Below are positions 19,762-29,000 of a stretch of DNA of 64,000 bases, in pieces. Under the pieces are notes generated by a model that worked only from the letters and a program-made list of their open reading frames with translations, searched no databases and had not been told where the DNA came from. This stretch comes from Sulfurovum sp. (GTDB lineage Bacteria; Campylobacterota; Campylobacteria; Campylobacterales; Sulfurovaceae). The translations under genes were made by a program, and so were the position numbers. The stretch covers positions 106,909 to 170,908 of the forward strand of contig JALXCZ010000011.1 of assembly GCA_026990595.1 (NCBI GenBank), read 5' to 3'. The stretch's first letter is position 1. Each line of letters starts with the position of its first letter.

Positions 19762-21510
19762 TTATTGCAGTTTAGCCTTGAAGACATTTTGAATAAGTTC
19801 TTCTCTCTTTTCAAAGAATTCTTTAAAATTATTAAACTTTAAATCTATATCTTGAGGGATGTAATGTTTGTCACAATAGTCTTTCTGTTCTAATTTAGTT
19901 GCATAGGTATCTTTAAACCATATTTCAAATTCTGTATCTTGTTTTTCAATATTAGGAATAGCTTCTAAAAGCTGTAAATTACCAATATAATTTGTATAGT
20001 CTTGAAAGACTTTTATTTCCTCATCAGTTAGACCTTTTTTCTTAAGAACTGATTTTTTAAATAAGCTTTTTGGAAAAATATGATCAATATGAAACTTATT
20101 TCTAAAATCTAAAGTAGGATAAAGTAGAGATAATACGGAAAATGTAAATCCTTGTCCATATTTATAAAATGTAAGATTTTCTATATCTTCATCAGAAAAT
20201 ATTAATGTTTTATTTGTACCTTTAAATTTATCAATAATTTTAGCTAATGGAAACTCATCATTGATATCTTTTTGAATTAAGTCTCTAATTGGTCTTAATA
20301 CATTATCAGGTTGCCCACTAAAAGCTCTTTTTATCAGTGATAAAACAAGCCATTGTCTAATTTTTTTCTTATCTTCTAAATTTGAATTTGATGTAATAAA
20401 ACTATCTTTTACTTGCTTCTTATACAGATAATAAGCAATTGGTATTAAAGCATTATTTGAACTTAATGTTTCCCTATCATAGCCAAAACTACTCACTAGT
20501 TGGACTGCTAACTTTAATGCCTTAGTGATGCTTTCCCAATTATTTTCTATTGCTAACATATTGCTTTTATTGAAATTATCTACTTTGAAAGCAAAATCTT
20601 TAAAATCACTTAGAATAAGAGATGATTTTAGTATAAAGTCTTTATCAACATCAAAACCATTCCCAATGTTGTTTATTTCATCTACTATAGTTATAATTTC
20701 TTCTCTTGCATCTTTAGTTTCCCATTGTGCTGTTGCAATCGATAATAATAAATCTGAATAACTTAACTTTGTTCCTCCACTATTAATTCTAATAAAGATA
20801 TTTAAAACTTTATCTAATGACTGGCTTGCCTCTTTGTAGTAGCTCAAAATACCTTTTTCAATAATTACATTTCTTAGCTTAAATAATGTATTATTTGCAA
20901 ACTTTGCTTGTTCAGTATTATATTCAGTGAAAATTTCATTTGTTAACAGATAACTATTTACATCGCCTGGTTCTTCAAGTTTTAAAATATCTCCTACATA
21001 AAACCAAAAATGTGTTTCATCTTTTTCAGTAGATTCATTTTCTGTTAAAAAAGAAAAATCATACTCTAAATCATCAGATGATGATTTAGAAATTAAATTT
21101 ATATATAATTTCCTAGATGGGTAAGCATCTGGATTGTCGTATCTTTTTCGAGGTAATTTATATGCAAAACTACCTTTTAATGCTATGTATAATGAGGTTA
21201 ATCTTTGTTGACCATCCAAAATAGCAGTTATTTTATCATCCCCATTGATAGAAGCTTTAGGGTTATGTCTATTATTTCTTTCATTATAATTTCTGATAAA
21301 CTCATAAAATTCATAATTATTAACATTTTCTTTATCCACTTCCCAAAATAAAAATGAACTAATTGGGTAATCCCTCATCAAGCTGTCAAATAGTCTTTCT
21401 ATTTGATAAGTATCCCATACAAATTCCCTTTGAATCGTTGGAAGTAGATACTCTTTCTTATGAATTTTTTCAATAACATTTTTTATAGTTAAAGCTGTTT
21501 CGTATGACAT
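19762..21510 (-). CDS. DUF262 domain protein with C-terminal HNH motif (GmrSD-like, putative restriction/defence)
   Basis: 582 aa; ILDGQQRLTSLYIAL (DUF262), FHIDHIFPKSLF (HNH, DUF1524-like). Confidence 0.85.
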   Translation of the reverse strand: MSYETALTIKNVIEKIHKKEYLLPTIQREFVWDTYQIERLFDSLMRDYPISSFLFWEVDKENVNNYEFYEFIRNYNERNNRHNPKASINGDDKITAILDGQQRLTSLYIALKGSFAYKLPRKRYDNPDAYPSRKLYINLISKSSSDDLEYDFSFLTENESTEKDETHFWFYVGDILKLEEPGDVNSYLLTNEIFTEYNTEQAKFANNTLFKLRNVIIEKGILSYYKEASQSLDKVLNIFIRINSGGTKLSYSDLLLSIATAQWETKDAREEIITIVDEINNIGNGFDVDKDFILKSSLILSDFKDFAFKVDNFNKSNMLAIENNWESITKALKLAVQLVSSFGYDRETLSSNNALIPIAYYLYKKQVKDSFITSNSNLEDKKKIRQWLVLSLIKRAFSGQPDNVLRPIRDLIQKDINDEFPLAKIIDKFKGTNKTLIFSDEDIENLTFYKYGQGFTFSVLSLLYPTLDFRNKFHIDHIFPKSLFKKSVLKKKGLTDEEIKVFQDYTNYIGNLQLLEAIPNIEKQDTEFEIWFKDTYATKLEQKDYCDKHYIPQDIDLKFNNFKEFFEKREELIQNVFKAKLQ

Positions 21511-21524
21511 TTAGTTCCTTTGTA

Positions 21525-21594
21525 TGTTAACGACTGTCGTGAGCAATAATTTTCCCGCTAGGGTAAATTATTGGTCTCCTCGTTTTTGTTAGTG
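21525..21594 (-). repeat. attC-like site 2
   Basis: Minus strand CACTAAC-AAAAACGAGGAGACC-AATAATTTACCC-TAGC-GGGAAAATTATT-GCTCACGACAGTC-GTTAACA. Confidence 0.7.
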
Positions 21595-21628
21595 TTTTTG
21601 AACAATTCTAAGTTGTTTTTTCATTGAA

Positions 21629-21853
21629 CTAACTTATTTTATATAAATTATGATTATCAGTTCTAATAGTTAAATGAGTAATATTAGAAAAAAAGCCTTT
21701 TTCATAATTTTCTTTAAATTGTTTTCCAAAAGTTGTTGGCGTAATTGATTCCCAGATTGAATTAAATAAAATATTTAATTCATATTCCCCAGCGTTTGTA
21801 TTGTCTATAATACTTTGATATTGTTGAATTTGCTCATTAGTAAAATCTTCCAT
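21629..21853 (-). CDS. Hypothetical protein (cassette gene)
   Basis: 74 aa ORF, RBS AAGGA upstream, no family recognised. Confidence 0.5.
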   Translation of the reverse strand: MEDFTNEQIQQYQSIIDNTNAGEYELNILFNSIWESITPTTFGKQFKENYEKGFFSNITHLTIRTDNHNLYKIS

Positions 21854-22103
21854 TTATTTTGTCCTTATTTATTTGTACACTAACTATATTATTTAGAAGA
21901 ACACAATGCCCTGCTATTATGATATTTCAGTATTAAGAGTATATCAAATATGTCTTGATATTGGTGAAACTTGCTCGAATTTGCATGATTTCACATTCTT
22001 ATAGCTGTTTGATATAAGTCTGTAATGGTGGGTTATTGTATTTAGGGTCAGATTAAACCTATTTCGCTAAAATAATAGCCAAATATAACACACAAGGCAG
22101 AAA

Positions 22104-22583
22104 ATGAAAATAGTAGTAATCCAAGGTCCAAATTTGAATATGCTCGGAATTAGAGAGCAGAACATTTACGGACCAATGAAATTAGAAGATATTCACGCAC
22201 AGATGAAAGGTTTTGCAGAGCAAAACAAACTTGATATCGAGTTTTTTCAGAGTAACTTAGAAGGTGAGATTGTAGATCGTATTCAGGAATGTATCGGTGA
22301 TGCGGACGGTATCATCATCAACCCTGCGGCATATACACACACTTCTATTGCCATTAGAGATGCTATCGCAGCAGTACAGATACCTACGCTTGAAGTACAC
22401 CTAAGCAACATCCACCAAAGAGAAGAGTTCAGACACAAGTCACTGACTGCTCCTGTATGTGCAGGTCAGATCTTGGGTATGGGACCATTTGGTTACCACT
22501 TGGCAATGGTTGGTATGACACAGATCCTTTCTGAGATTTCGATGATGAAAGAACAACAGGCTAAAGCACAGCAAAAAGCGTAA
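22104..22583 (+). CDS. aroQ: 3-dehydroquinate dehydratase type II
   Basis: 159 aa; [40 protein letters not shown]. Confidence 0.96.
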   Translation: MKIVVIQGPNLNMLGIREQNIYGPMKLEDIHAQMKGFAEQNKLDIEFFQSNLEGEIVDRIQECIGDADGIIINPAAYTHTSIAIRDAIAAVQIPTLEVHLSNIHQREEFRHKSLTAPVCAGQILGMGPFGYHLAMVGMTQILSEISMMKEQQAKAQQKA

Positions 22584-22586
22584 TAG

Positions 22587-22690
22587 CTTCGGCAGGCTCA
22601 GCTACCGAGTTTCCTCGTTCCCATCCGTCCTCGGTGGGAATACATAAATTAAATCCCATATTTTGGTGTTGTAGGGGTACAACACCCTAC
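22587..22690. repeat. Cluster of three REP-like palindromes
   Basis: CTTCGGCAGGCTCAGCTACCGAG (22587-22609); CTCGTTCCCATCCGTCCTCGGTGGGAATACAT (22614-22645); complement of GTAGGGTGTTGTACCCCTACAACACC (22665-22690). Confidence 0.75.
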
Positions 22691-22705
22691 AAAAAAAGGT
22701 TTCTT

Positions 22706-23725
22706 ATGAACTATATGCTTCTAAATGAAAATGCTATCTATTATGAATGCGGTTACAGTTGTGACAATGCACTCTACCTGCGTTTGGGTTCAGAAGCATA
22801 TTTCATTACTGACGGTCGCTACACTATAGATGCCAAACAACATGTCAAAGGTGCCAAAGTAGTCATAAACGGTGACCTGTACGGTGAAGCGGTCAAACTG
22901 CTTAAAAAGGCTAAGGTTAAAAAGGTTGTGTTCGATCCTAAAGAGTGGAGTGTAGCGGGATTTGAGAAAATAAGCTCTCAGACAAAAGTGACTTTTAAAG
23001 CTAAGCCGGACTTTTCTCATAAAAAGCGCATTATCAAGTCAGATGCAGAGTTGAAGATCATTGCCAAGGCAGCCAAACTTGGTGCAAAAGCCTTTAAAAC
23101 ATTGGCAAAAGAGTTCAGCAGGAACGGCTTTGGTGAAGATGAGTTTACTTTAACACACAGAGCCAGAACGGTTCTGGGTGATTTTGGAAAATTCGATCTG
23201 AGTTTTGAGCCTATTGTAGCTGTGAATGCCAATGCGGCGAAACCGCATGCAACACCGACAAAAACAAAACTGAAAAAAGGTGACCTTTTGCTTGTTGATG
23301 CAGGGCTGAAGTACAAACGCTACTGCTCAGACAGAACACGTACGGTGTTTGCACAAGAGGGCTTTAAGTTCAAGACCAGACAACACTTCTCGCAAAAGAA
23401 GATACAAAAAGCCTACGATACCGTACTCAAAGCCCATGACAACGCCATAGCCAAAGCACGTTCGGGCATGAAAGCCAAAAAGGTAGATGCGCTCACACGT
23501 GACATCATAGAAAAAGCGGGGTTTGGAGAGTATTATGTACACTCCACAGGACATGGGGTAGGGCTTGATATTCACGAGATGCCTTACATCTCTAAAAAGT
23601 CAGACACCATCATAGAAGACGGGATGGTCTATACCATAGAGCCAGGCATCTACATACCCAATGAATTTGGTATACGCATAGAAGATATGGTAGCTATGGT
23701 AGACGGAAAGGTAAAGGTATTGTAG
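22706..23725 (+). CDS. pepQ: M24-family Xaa-Pro aminopeptidase (start within ORF 22634..23725)
   Basis: LLVDAGLKYKRYCSDRTRT, HSTGHGVGLDIHEMPYIS, YTIEPGIYIP. Confidence 0.9.
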   Translation: MNYMLLNENAIYYECGYSCDNALYLRLGSEAYFITDGRYTIDAKQHVKGAKVVINGDLYGEAVKLLKKAKVKKVVFDPKEWSVAGFEKISSQTKVTFKAKPDFSHKKRIIKSDAELKIIAKAAKLGAKAFKTLAKEFSRNGFGEDEFTLTHRARTVLGDFGKFDLSFEPIVAVNANAAKPHATPTKTKLKKGDLLLVDAGLKYKRYCSDRTRTVFAQEGFKFKTRQHFSQKKIQKAYDTVLKAHDNAIAKARSGMKAKKVDALTRDIIEKAGFGEYYVHSTGHGVGLDIHEMPYISKKSDTIIEDGMVYTIEPGIYIPNEFGIRIEDMVAMVDGKVKVL

Positions 23726-23748
23726 GGTTGCTGTACCCTTACAACACC
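23722..23748 (+). repeat. REP-like element (GTAG + hairpin)
   Basis: GTAGGGTTGCTGTACCCTTACAACACC; its TAG is the stop codon of the peptidase gene. Confidence 0.75.
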
Positions 23749-23753
23749 AAAAG

Positions 23754-24248
23754 ATGGACATGGTAAAAAGAAAAAAACTCAATAAAAACCATACATTGAT
23801 TTCTACCCCGCATTTTCCCTATAATACCAAAAGCAAAGGCGGCAACCGTGCACTTCTTGGCATAGGTGGAAACATAGGCGATGTCATACGCCGTTTTGAA
23901 CACCTTTTTTGGTATTTGAAACGTTCACCGTTTGTGCATGTCGTGGAGACAGCACCACTGTTAAAGAACCCGCCGTTTGGCTATACCCGGCAGGATGATT
24001 TTTTCAACTCACTGTTGTTGGTTGAAACCAGGTTGACACCGCAGGCATTATTGCGTTATGTGTTACGTGTCGAGAGACTGTTTGGACGTAAGCGTTCCTT
24101 TCAGGATGCACCGCGTACGCTAGATATAGATATAATATTTTATGAGAATGTGAAGATGGATACCAAAACCCTGACACTTCCGCATCCGGGATGGATGAAG
24201 AGAAGTTCAGTGCTTATCCCGCTCTCACATATGAAAGGTCGTTTATAA
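23754..24248 (+). CDS. folK: 2-amino-4-hydroxy-6-hydroxymethyldihydropteridine pyrophosphokinase
   Basis: 164 aa; LGIGGNIGDV, RKRSFQDAPRTLDIDIIFY, PHPGW. Confidence 0.92.
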   Translation: MDMVKRKKLNKNHTLISTPHFPYNTKSKGGNRALLGIGGNIGDVIRRFEHLFWYLKRSPFVHVVETAPLLKNPPFGYTRQDDFFNSLLLVETRLTPQALLRYVLRVERLFGRKRSFQDAPRTLDIDIIFYENVKMDTKTLTLPHPGWMKRSSVLIPLSHMKGRL

Positions 24249-25327
24249 TGATAAATGAAACATTTGTAGCTTCAGACCCTAAAAGTGCCTATGAACAGGC
24301 AGTGGAAAAATATGGTACGTCCGATCTTTCCATTGTCTCTGCAAAACAGGTGAAGTATGATGACGGAGCACTGCGTTGTGAAGTGATCATAGCCGTACCT
24401 CAAGCACTTTTTATGCAAAGATCATTTGGTGATGAGCCGATCGTGGGAGAGGAAGAAGTCCTGCTTTCAGAAGTAAGTGAACTCAAAGCCCAGCTTGAAG
24501 TGATGAAAGAGGGAATGTATGAGGAGATACAAAAAGAAGACAGCGTGATCTCTGAAGTCAAAGCACTCTTCATGAAAAAAGGTATTTCCGCCCGGTGGCT
24601 TGATGAAATGTTCCATACACTTATAGGTACGGAAGTTGTAGAAGAAAAATCACTTCTGGTCTCTTACCTGCTTGAAGAGATAGACGAGGCACTCAAAGTC
24701 AAAACTGAAGACCTCTCTACACCCAAAGTAATGATGCTTGTAGGTCCTACAGGGGTAGGGAAAACGACAACTATTGCCAAACTTGCAGCACGTTATGCCT
24801 ACTTGCTGGACAGACCTTACAAAGTAGCTCTGCTTAACCTTGACAGTTACAAAGTAGGTGCCATAGAACAGCTTGAACACTATGCAGACATTATGCAGAT
24901 AGAGCATCTCTCCATCTCTTCGGTAGAAGGATTCAAAGAGAAGCTTGAAGTGTTGGCAGAGTATGATGTGGTACTTATAGATACTGCAGGAATGTCTCCG
25001 TATGATACACAGAAGTTCATCCGTACCGTAGAATTCGTCAATACCGAGTCAGAAAGAAAAATAGAGGTTGACCTGGTGCTCTCCGCTACGGTTAAGTATG
25101 AAGATATGGAAGATATTTACAAGAATTTCTCATTTCTTAATTTGGATTCTGTCATCATCAGCAAGTTTGATGAGACAAAACATTTTGGTACACTGCTGAA
25201 TTTTATGTTACTCTATAAACTTCCTATGAGCTACTTCTCTGTAGGGCAGGAGGTACCTGACGATCTGGTTCCTGCGAGTAAAGAGTACCTTTTGGAGCGT
25301 TTTATAGGAGATGTCAATGAAGGGTGA
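24248..25327 (+). CDS. flhF: Flagellar biosynthesis GTPase FlhF (start within ORF 24191..25327)
   Basis: GPTGVGKTTTIAKLAARYA, DTAGMSPYD, SKFDETKHFGT. Confidence 0.93.
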   Translation: MINETFVASDPKSAYEQAVEKYGTSDLSIVSAKQVKYDDGALRCEVIIAVPQALFMQRSFGDEPIVGEEEVLLSEVSELKAQLEVMKEGMYEEIQKEDSVISEVKALFMKKGISARWLDEMFHTLIGTEVVEEKSLLVSYLLEEIDEALKVKTEDLSTPKVMMLVGPTGVGKTTTIAKLAARYAYLLDRPYKVALLNLDSYKVGAIEQLEHYADIMQIEHLSISSVEGFKEKLEVLAEYDVVLIDTAGMSPYDTQKFIRTVEFVNTESERKIEVDLVLSATVKYEDMEDIYKNFSFLNLDSVIISKFDETKHFGTLLNFMLLYKLPMSYFSVGQEVPDDLVPASKEYLLERFIGDVNEG

Positions 25328-25805
25328 AACACAGGCAGTTCACTTAGCCAAAGTCATGCAAAAGCATAAGCTCTACCCTGAATATGAGCTGGCACTTCCT
25401 TTGGTCAAAGTAAAGAAGAGCAGTTTTAAAAAACTTACACAGGGTGATATACTTCTTTTAGGACTTGACGGACTGGAGTTGATACTTTTACTAGAAGAGT
25501 GTGTCTGTGCAAATGCAGAGATAAACGAGGCACAGAACAGTTTTAAAATAAAAATAACAAATATAGTAGAAAAGACGGATATATCGAATCATAGTAAAAA
25601 ATATGAAATTTTAAAATGTTCTTTCGGAATGCTTCAAAGCAGAAAGCTTGAAGTAGGGCATAAAATAGATATTGCCCAACTGAATTTGGAAGATGTTACG
25701 CTTTTTACAGAGGGTAGAAAACAAGCAGAGGGAAAGCTTGTAAAAGTGGATGATGAGATCGCTATACAAATTATAAAAGTGAATAAAAATGAAAAACAGA
25801 GGTAA
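25311..25805 (+). CDS. SpoA/FliN-like domain protein (putative)
   Basis: 164 aa; C-terminal [29 protein letters not shown] resembles the FliM/FliN SpoA domain. Confidence 0.55.
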   Translation: MSMKGETQAVHLAKVMQKHKLYPEYELALPLVKVKKSSFKKLTQGDILLLGLDGLELILLLEECVCANAEINEAQNSFKIKITNIVEKTDISNHSKKYEILKCSFGMLQSRKLEVGHKIDIAQLNLEDVTLFTEGRKQAEGKLVKVDDEIAIQIIKVNKNEKQR

Positions 25806-26814
25806 AGTCTTAGTAGGAATGAGTGGTGGTGTTGACTCTACGGTAACAGCTATCCTGCTTCAGAAAGAGGGATATGAGGTTGAAGGTGTCTATATGAAAC
25901 TCCATCATAAGCCCGGCTATCATGAAGAAAATTTTACAAAAGCACAAAGGGTAGGAGACTACTTGGGTATAAAAGTACATTTTCATGATCTTTCCAAATC
26001 ATTTGACGAACAGGTCTACCGATATTTTGTAGAGAGTTACAAAGAGGGGCTTACCCCTAACCCCTGTGTCATCTGTAACCGTACCATCAAGTTTGGGAAG
26101 ATGATAGAATTTGCAGATTCTTTAGGGATTGAAAAAGTGGCTACAGGGCACTACCTTAACTGCGACGGTGAGTATATCTATGCAGCAGAGGATCCAAGCA
26201 AGGATCAAAGTTATTTCCTGTGTGAAGTGCGTAAAGAGGTACTGCCCAGATTACTGTTCCCTTTGGGAAGCTGGATCAAAGAAGATGTCAAAGCATATGC
26301 TGCGAATATTGAAGTGCTTCAAGACTTTGCCACACAAAAAGAAAGCTCAGAGATCTGTTTTGTAGAGAACAGTTATGATGAAGTACTGGCACGTCATATG
26401 GATATAGATATTCCGGGAGAAACAATAGATATAGATGGCAATGTAGTAGGTACACATAAAGGCTATATGCACTACACCATAGGAAAACGCAGGGGATTCT
26501 TTGTCAACGGTGCGCATGATCCGCATTTTGTACTTGCCATTAAACCTGAGCAGAACCAGATTGTAGTCGGTACGAAAGAAAAACTCGAAGAGAATGCCTT
26601 TGAAGTCAAAGAGATCAACCTTTTTGATGACTTGCATGTGTTTAGATGTGATGTTAAAGTCCGTTACCGAACCCACGCGGTACCGTGTCATGTAGTCATA
26701 GAGGGTGAGAGAGCCAAAGTGACACTGGATGAACCTGTATTTGGACTGGCACATGGTCAGATCGCTGCTTTCTACGACAAAGACAGACTGCTTGGCGGTG
26801 GAGTGATCTGTTAA
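25789..26814 (+). CDS. mnmA: tRNA 2-thiouridine synthase MnmA
   Basis: 341 aa; [38 protein letters not shown]. Confidence 0.96.
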   Translation: MKNRGKVLVGMSGGVDSTVTAILLQKEGYEVEGVYMKLHHKPGYHEENFTKAQRVGDYLGIKVHFHDLSKSFDEQVYRYFVESYKEGLTPNPCVICNRTIKFGKMIEFADSLGIEKVATGHYLNCDGEYIYAAEDPSKDQSYFLCEVRKEVLPRLLFPLGSWIKEDVKAYAANIEVLQDFATQKESSEICFVENSYDEVLARHMDIDIPGETIDIDGNVVGTHKGYMHYTIGKRRGFFVNGAHDPHFVLAIKPEQNQIVVGTKEKLEENAFEVKEINLFDDLHVFRCDVKVRYRTHAVPCHVVIEGERAKVTLDEPVFGLAHGQIAAFYDKDRLLGGGVIC

Positions 26815-26913
26815 ATCATACTATCTCGTTTTGCCATGTGAATACTTATATATAACCTGTAAAAATAAAACATGATATAATATACTTATAAATTCTTTGA
26901 AAGGAGAATAAGT

Positions 26914-27327
26914 ATGAAAACAATACTCATGTTTATCTTGATAGTCGGTAATCTGTTGGCGATCACAGCAGAAGATGCAGCATGGCTGCTTGATGCACAG
27001 ACTGATCTGAGCAAAGCATATGAAAAAGCAAAAGCCCAAAAGAAAAAATTAGTACTTTTGGTGGTAGTAAAAGATGGCTGTCACTGGTGTGAAATGATGG
27101 TGCATGAGACACTGCGAGATCCACAGATACAAAAAAACCTTAAAGAGATGGTCACCGTGGTTGTTGATGTGAATGGCAAATTACCAAAGGCATTTCAAAC
27201 CAAATTGACACCCGGGATATTCTTTATTGATGTGAAGCGTAAAAAAAGTGTGTTGGAGAATTTCGGCTACATTAAAAAAGGCGGTTTCCTTATTGATATC
27301 GTTTCTGCAAGTGAGATGGTAGAATAA
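26914..27327 (+). CDS. Secreted thioredoxin-fold protein
   Basis: 137 aa; signal peptide; DGCHWCEMMVHETL, TPGIFFID. Confidence 0.82.
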   Translation: MKTILMFILIVGNLLAITAEDAAWLLDAQTDLSKAYEKAKAQKKKLVLLVVVKDGCHWCEMMVHETLRDPQIQKNLKEMVTVVVDVNGKLPKAFQTKLTPGIFFIDVKRKKSVLENFGYIKKGGFLIDIVSASEMVE

Positions 27328-27346
27328 AAGAAGAAAGTTTTATTTG

Positions 27347-27865
27347 TCAGTTTTCTTTTTCTCTTCTCTCCCGTCGCTCTTTTTCACGCTGGTGTTTTTC
27401 ACTTTTGACTGATTTTATCCATAGCCAGTTGAGTACAAAATAGATCAGTGTTGAGACGACGATAGAGTAAAAAGCTGTACCTACATACAAGGGAACAAAG
27501 ATGTCACCCATGTGTGAGGTGAACCAGTCAAGTGTAAGTTCTATGTTGCTTATCCCTTCGCGACCTAAAATGAAATTGCCTGTAAGGTACTCCATGTAAT
27601 ACATAGGCGGCATAGTAACGGGGTTGCTTAACCAGACCATTGAGATGGCAATGGGTACATTAAAGCGTATAAAAGGGGTGGTTGCCATGACAGCAAGCAT
27701 CTGCATAGGCATAGGGATAAAGCCCCAAAAAAGTCCTATAAGTACCCCTCTGGTTATCATACGTCTGTTCACACTCAGATAGCCTTTTGGCAGATGATAT
27801 TTTTCTAAAAAAGTATCTATTTTGCTTTTTTGGGATGATTTTTTTTTAAAAGCTTTGCGTATCAT
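27347..27865 (-). CDS. DUF2062 membrane protein
   Basis: 172 aa; RGVLIGLFWGFIPMPMQMLAV, WLSNPVTMPPMYY. Confidence 0.88.
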   Translation of the reverse strand: MIRKAFKKKSSQKSKIDTFLEKYHLPKGYLSVNRRMITRGVLIGLFWGFIPMPMQMLAVMATTPFIRFNVPIAISMVWLSNPVTMPPMYYMEYLTGNFILGREGISNIELTLDWFTSHMGDIFVPLYVGTAFYSIVVSTLIYFVLNWLWIKSVKSEKHQREKERRERREKEN

Positions 27866-27983
27866 TTAAATCCATAGTATCATAAAATATTTGTCTTAGT
27901 GTAATACCACGGAGCTTTAAATCCCCTTTTTATCAACATTTGTGTAGAATATGCGTAACAAAATATACGTAAAGGTACAACCA

Positions 27984-28922
27984 ATGAGCGGATATATGCT
28001 TTTTTCCGGAACTTCCAACCCTGAACTTGCGCAAGAGATAGCGACTTACCTTGAAATGCCACTCTCTCAAGCTACGATCAACCGTTTTTCAGATGGTGAG
28101 ATCTCTGTACAGATCGCTGAGTCTGTACGTGGTAAAGATGTTTTTATCATCCAGCCTACCTCTGCACCTGCAAATGCGAACCTGATGGAACTGCTCATCA
28201 TGACAGATGCTTTGAAACGTTCTTCTGCCAAGTCAATTACGGCAGTCGTGCCTTACTACGGCTATGCCAGACAGGACAGAAAAGCAGCACCGAGAGTGCC
28301 TATTACTGCCAAACTCGTTGCCAATCTTATGGAAACATCAGGGATCACACGTATGGTTACGGTTGACCTTCATGCTTCACAGATCCAGGGTTTCTTCGAC
28401 ATCCCTGTCGATAACCTTTATGGTGCTATTTTATTCATGGACTATATTAAAGCCAAGAATTTTAAAAACCCTGTGATCGCTTCTCCTGACATTGGCGGAG
28501 TGGCAAGAGCCAGATATTTTGCAAACAAACTGGGGCTTGATATGGTCATTGTCGATAAACGTCGTGAAAAGGCAAATGTAGCGGAAGTAATGAATGTTAT
28601 TGGCGATGTGGAAGGGAAAGATATTATTCTTATTGATGATATGGTCGATACGGCAGGTACCATGGTCAAAGGTGCTGCAGCACTGAAAAAACTTGGAGCA
28701 AATTCGGTCATGGCATGTTGTACACACCCGGTTCTTTCAGGTCCAGCCTATGAACGCATTGAAGAGGGTGAATTGGATGAATTAGTCGTAGCAAACACTA
28801 TCCCTATGAAGAAGCAGTCCAAAAAGATCAAAATGCTCTCTACCGCCTCTATGCTTGGAGAAGTGATCCGAAGAGTCCATAACAATGAGAGTGTCAACTC
28901 ACTCTTTGAAATGGGCAATTGA
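27984..28922 (+). CDS. prs: Ribose-phosphate pyrophosphokinase (start within ORF 27951..28922)
   Basis: FSGTSNPELAQEIA, YYGYARQDRK, DDMVDTAGTM. Confidence 0.96.
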   Translation: MSGYMLFSGTSNPELAQEIATYLEMPLSQATINRFSDGEISVQIAESVRGKDVFIIQPTSAPANANLMELLIMTDALKRSSAKSITAVVPYYGYARQDRKAAPRVPITAKLVANLMETSGITRMVTVDLHASQIQGFFDIPVDNLYGAILFMDYIKAKNFKNPVIASPDIGGVARARYFANKLGLDMVIVDKRREKANVAEVMNVIGDVEGKDIILIDDMVDTAGTMVKGAAALKKLGANSVMACCTHPVLSGPAYERIEEGELDELVVANTIPMKKQSKKIKMLSTASMLGEVIRRVHNNESVNSLFEMGN

Positions 28923-29000
28923 TCCTGACAGATCAGAATTAAAATGACAGTAACACAGCAGTCTATTATGCTTATACAGTTGTCAAAAAGAGGATAAATC

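Larger units (their letters stand above)
18746..21884 (-). mobile_element. Integron-like gene-cassette cluster without an integrase in the window (CALIN-type candidate)
   Basis: Two 70-bp attC-like sites plus two probable attC remnants separate four minus-strand ORFs; 7-bp core sites at cassette ends are complementary. Confidence 0.7.

Noticed and set aside
22634-22705. N-terminal extension of the M24 peptidase ORF
   Set aside because: Encoded by a palindromic repeat; conserved-looking start MNYMLLNENA is at 22706.
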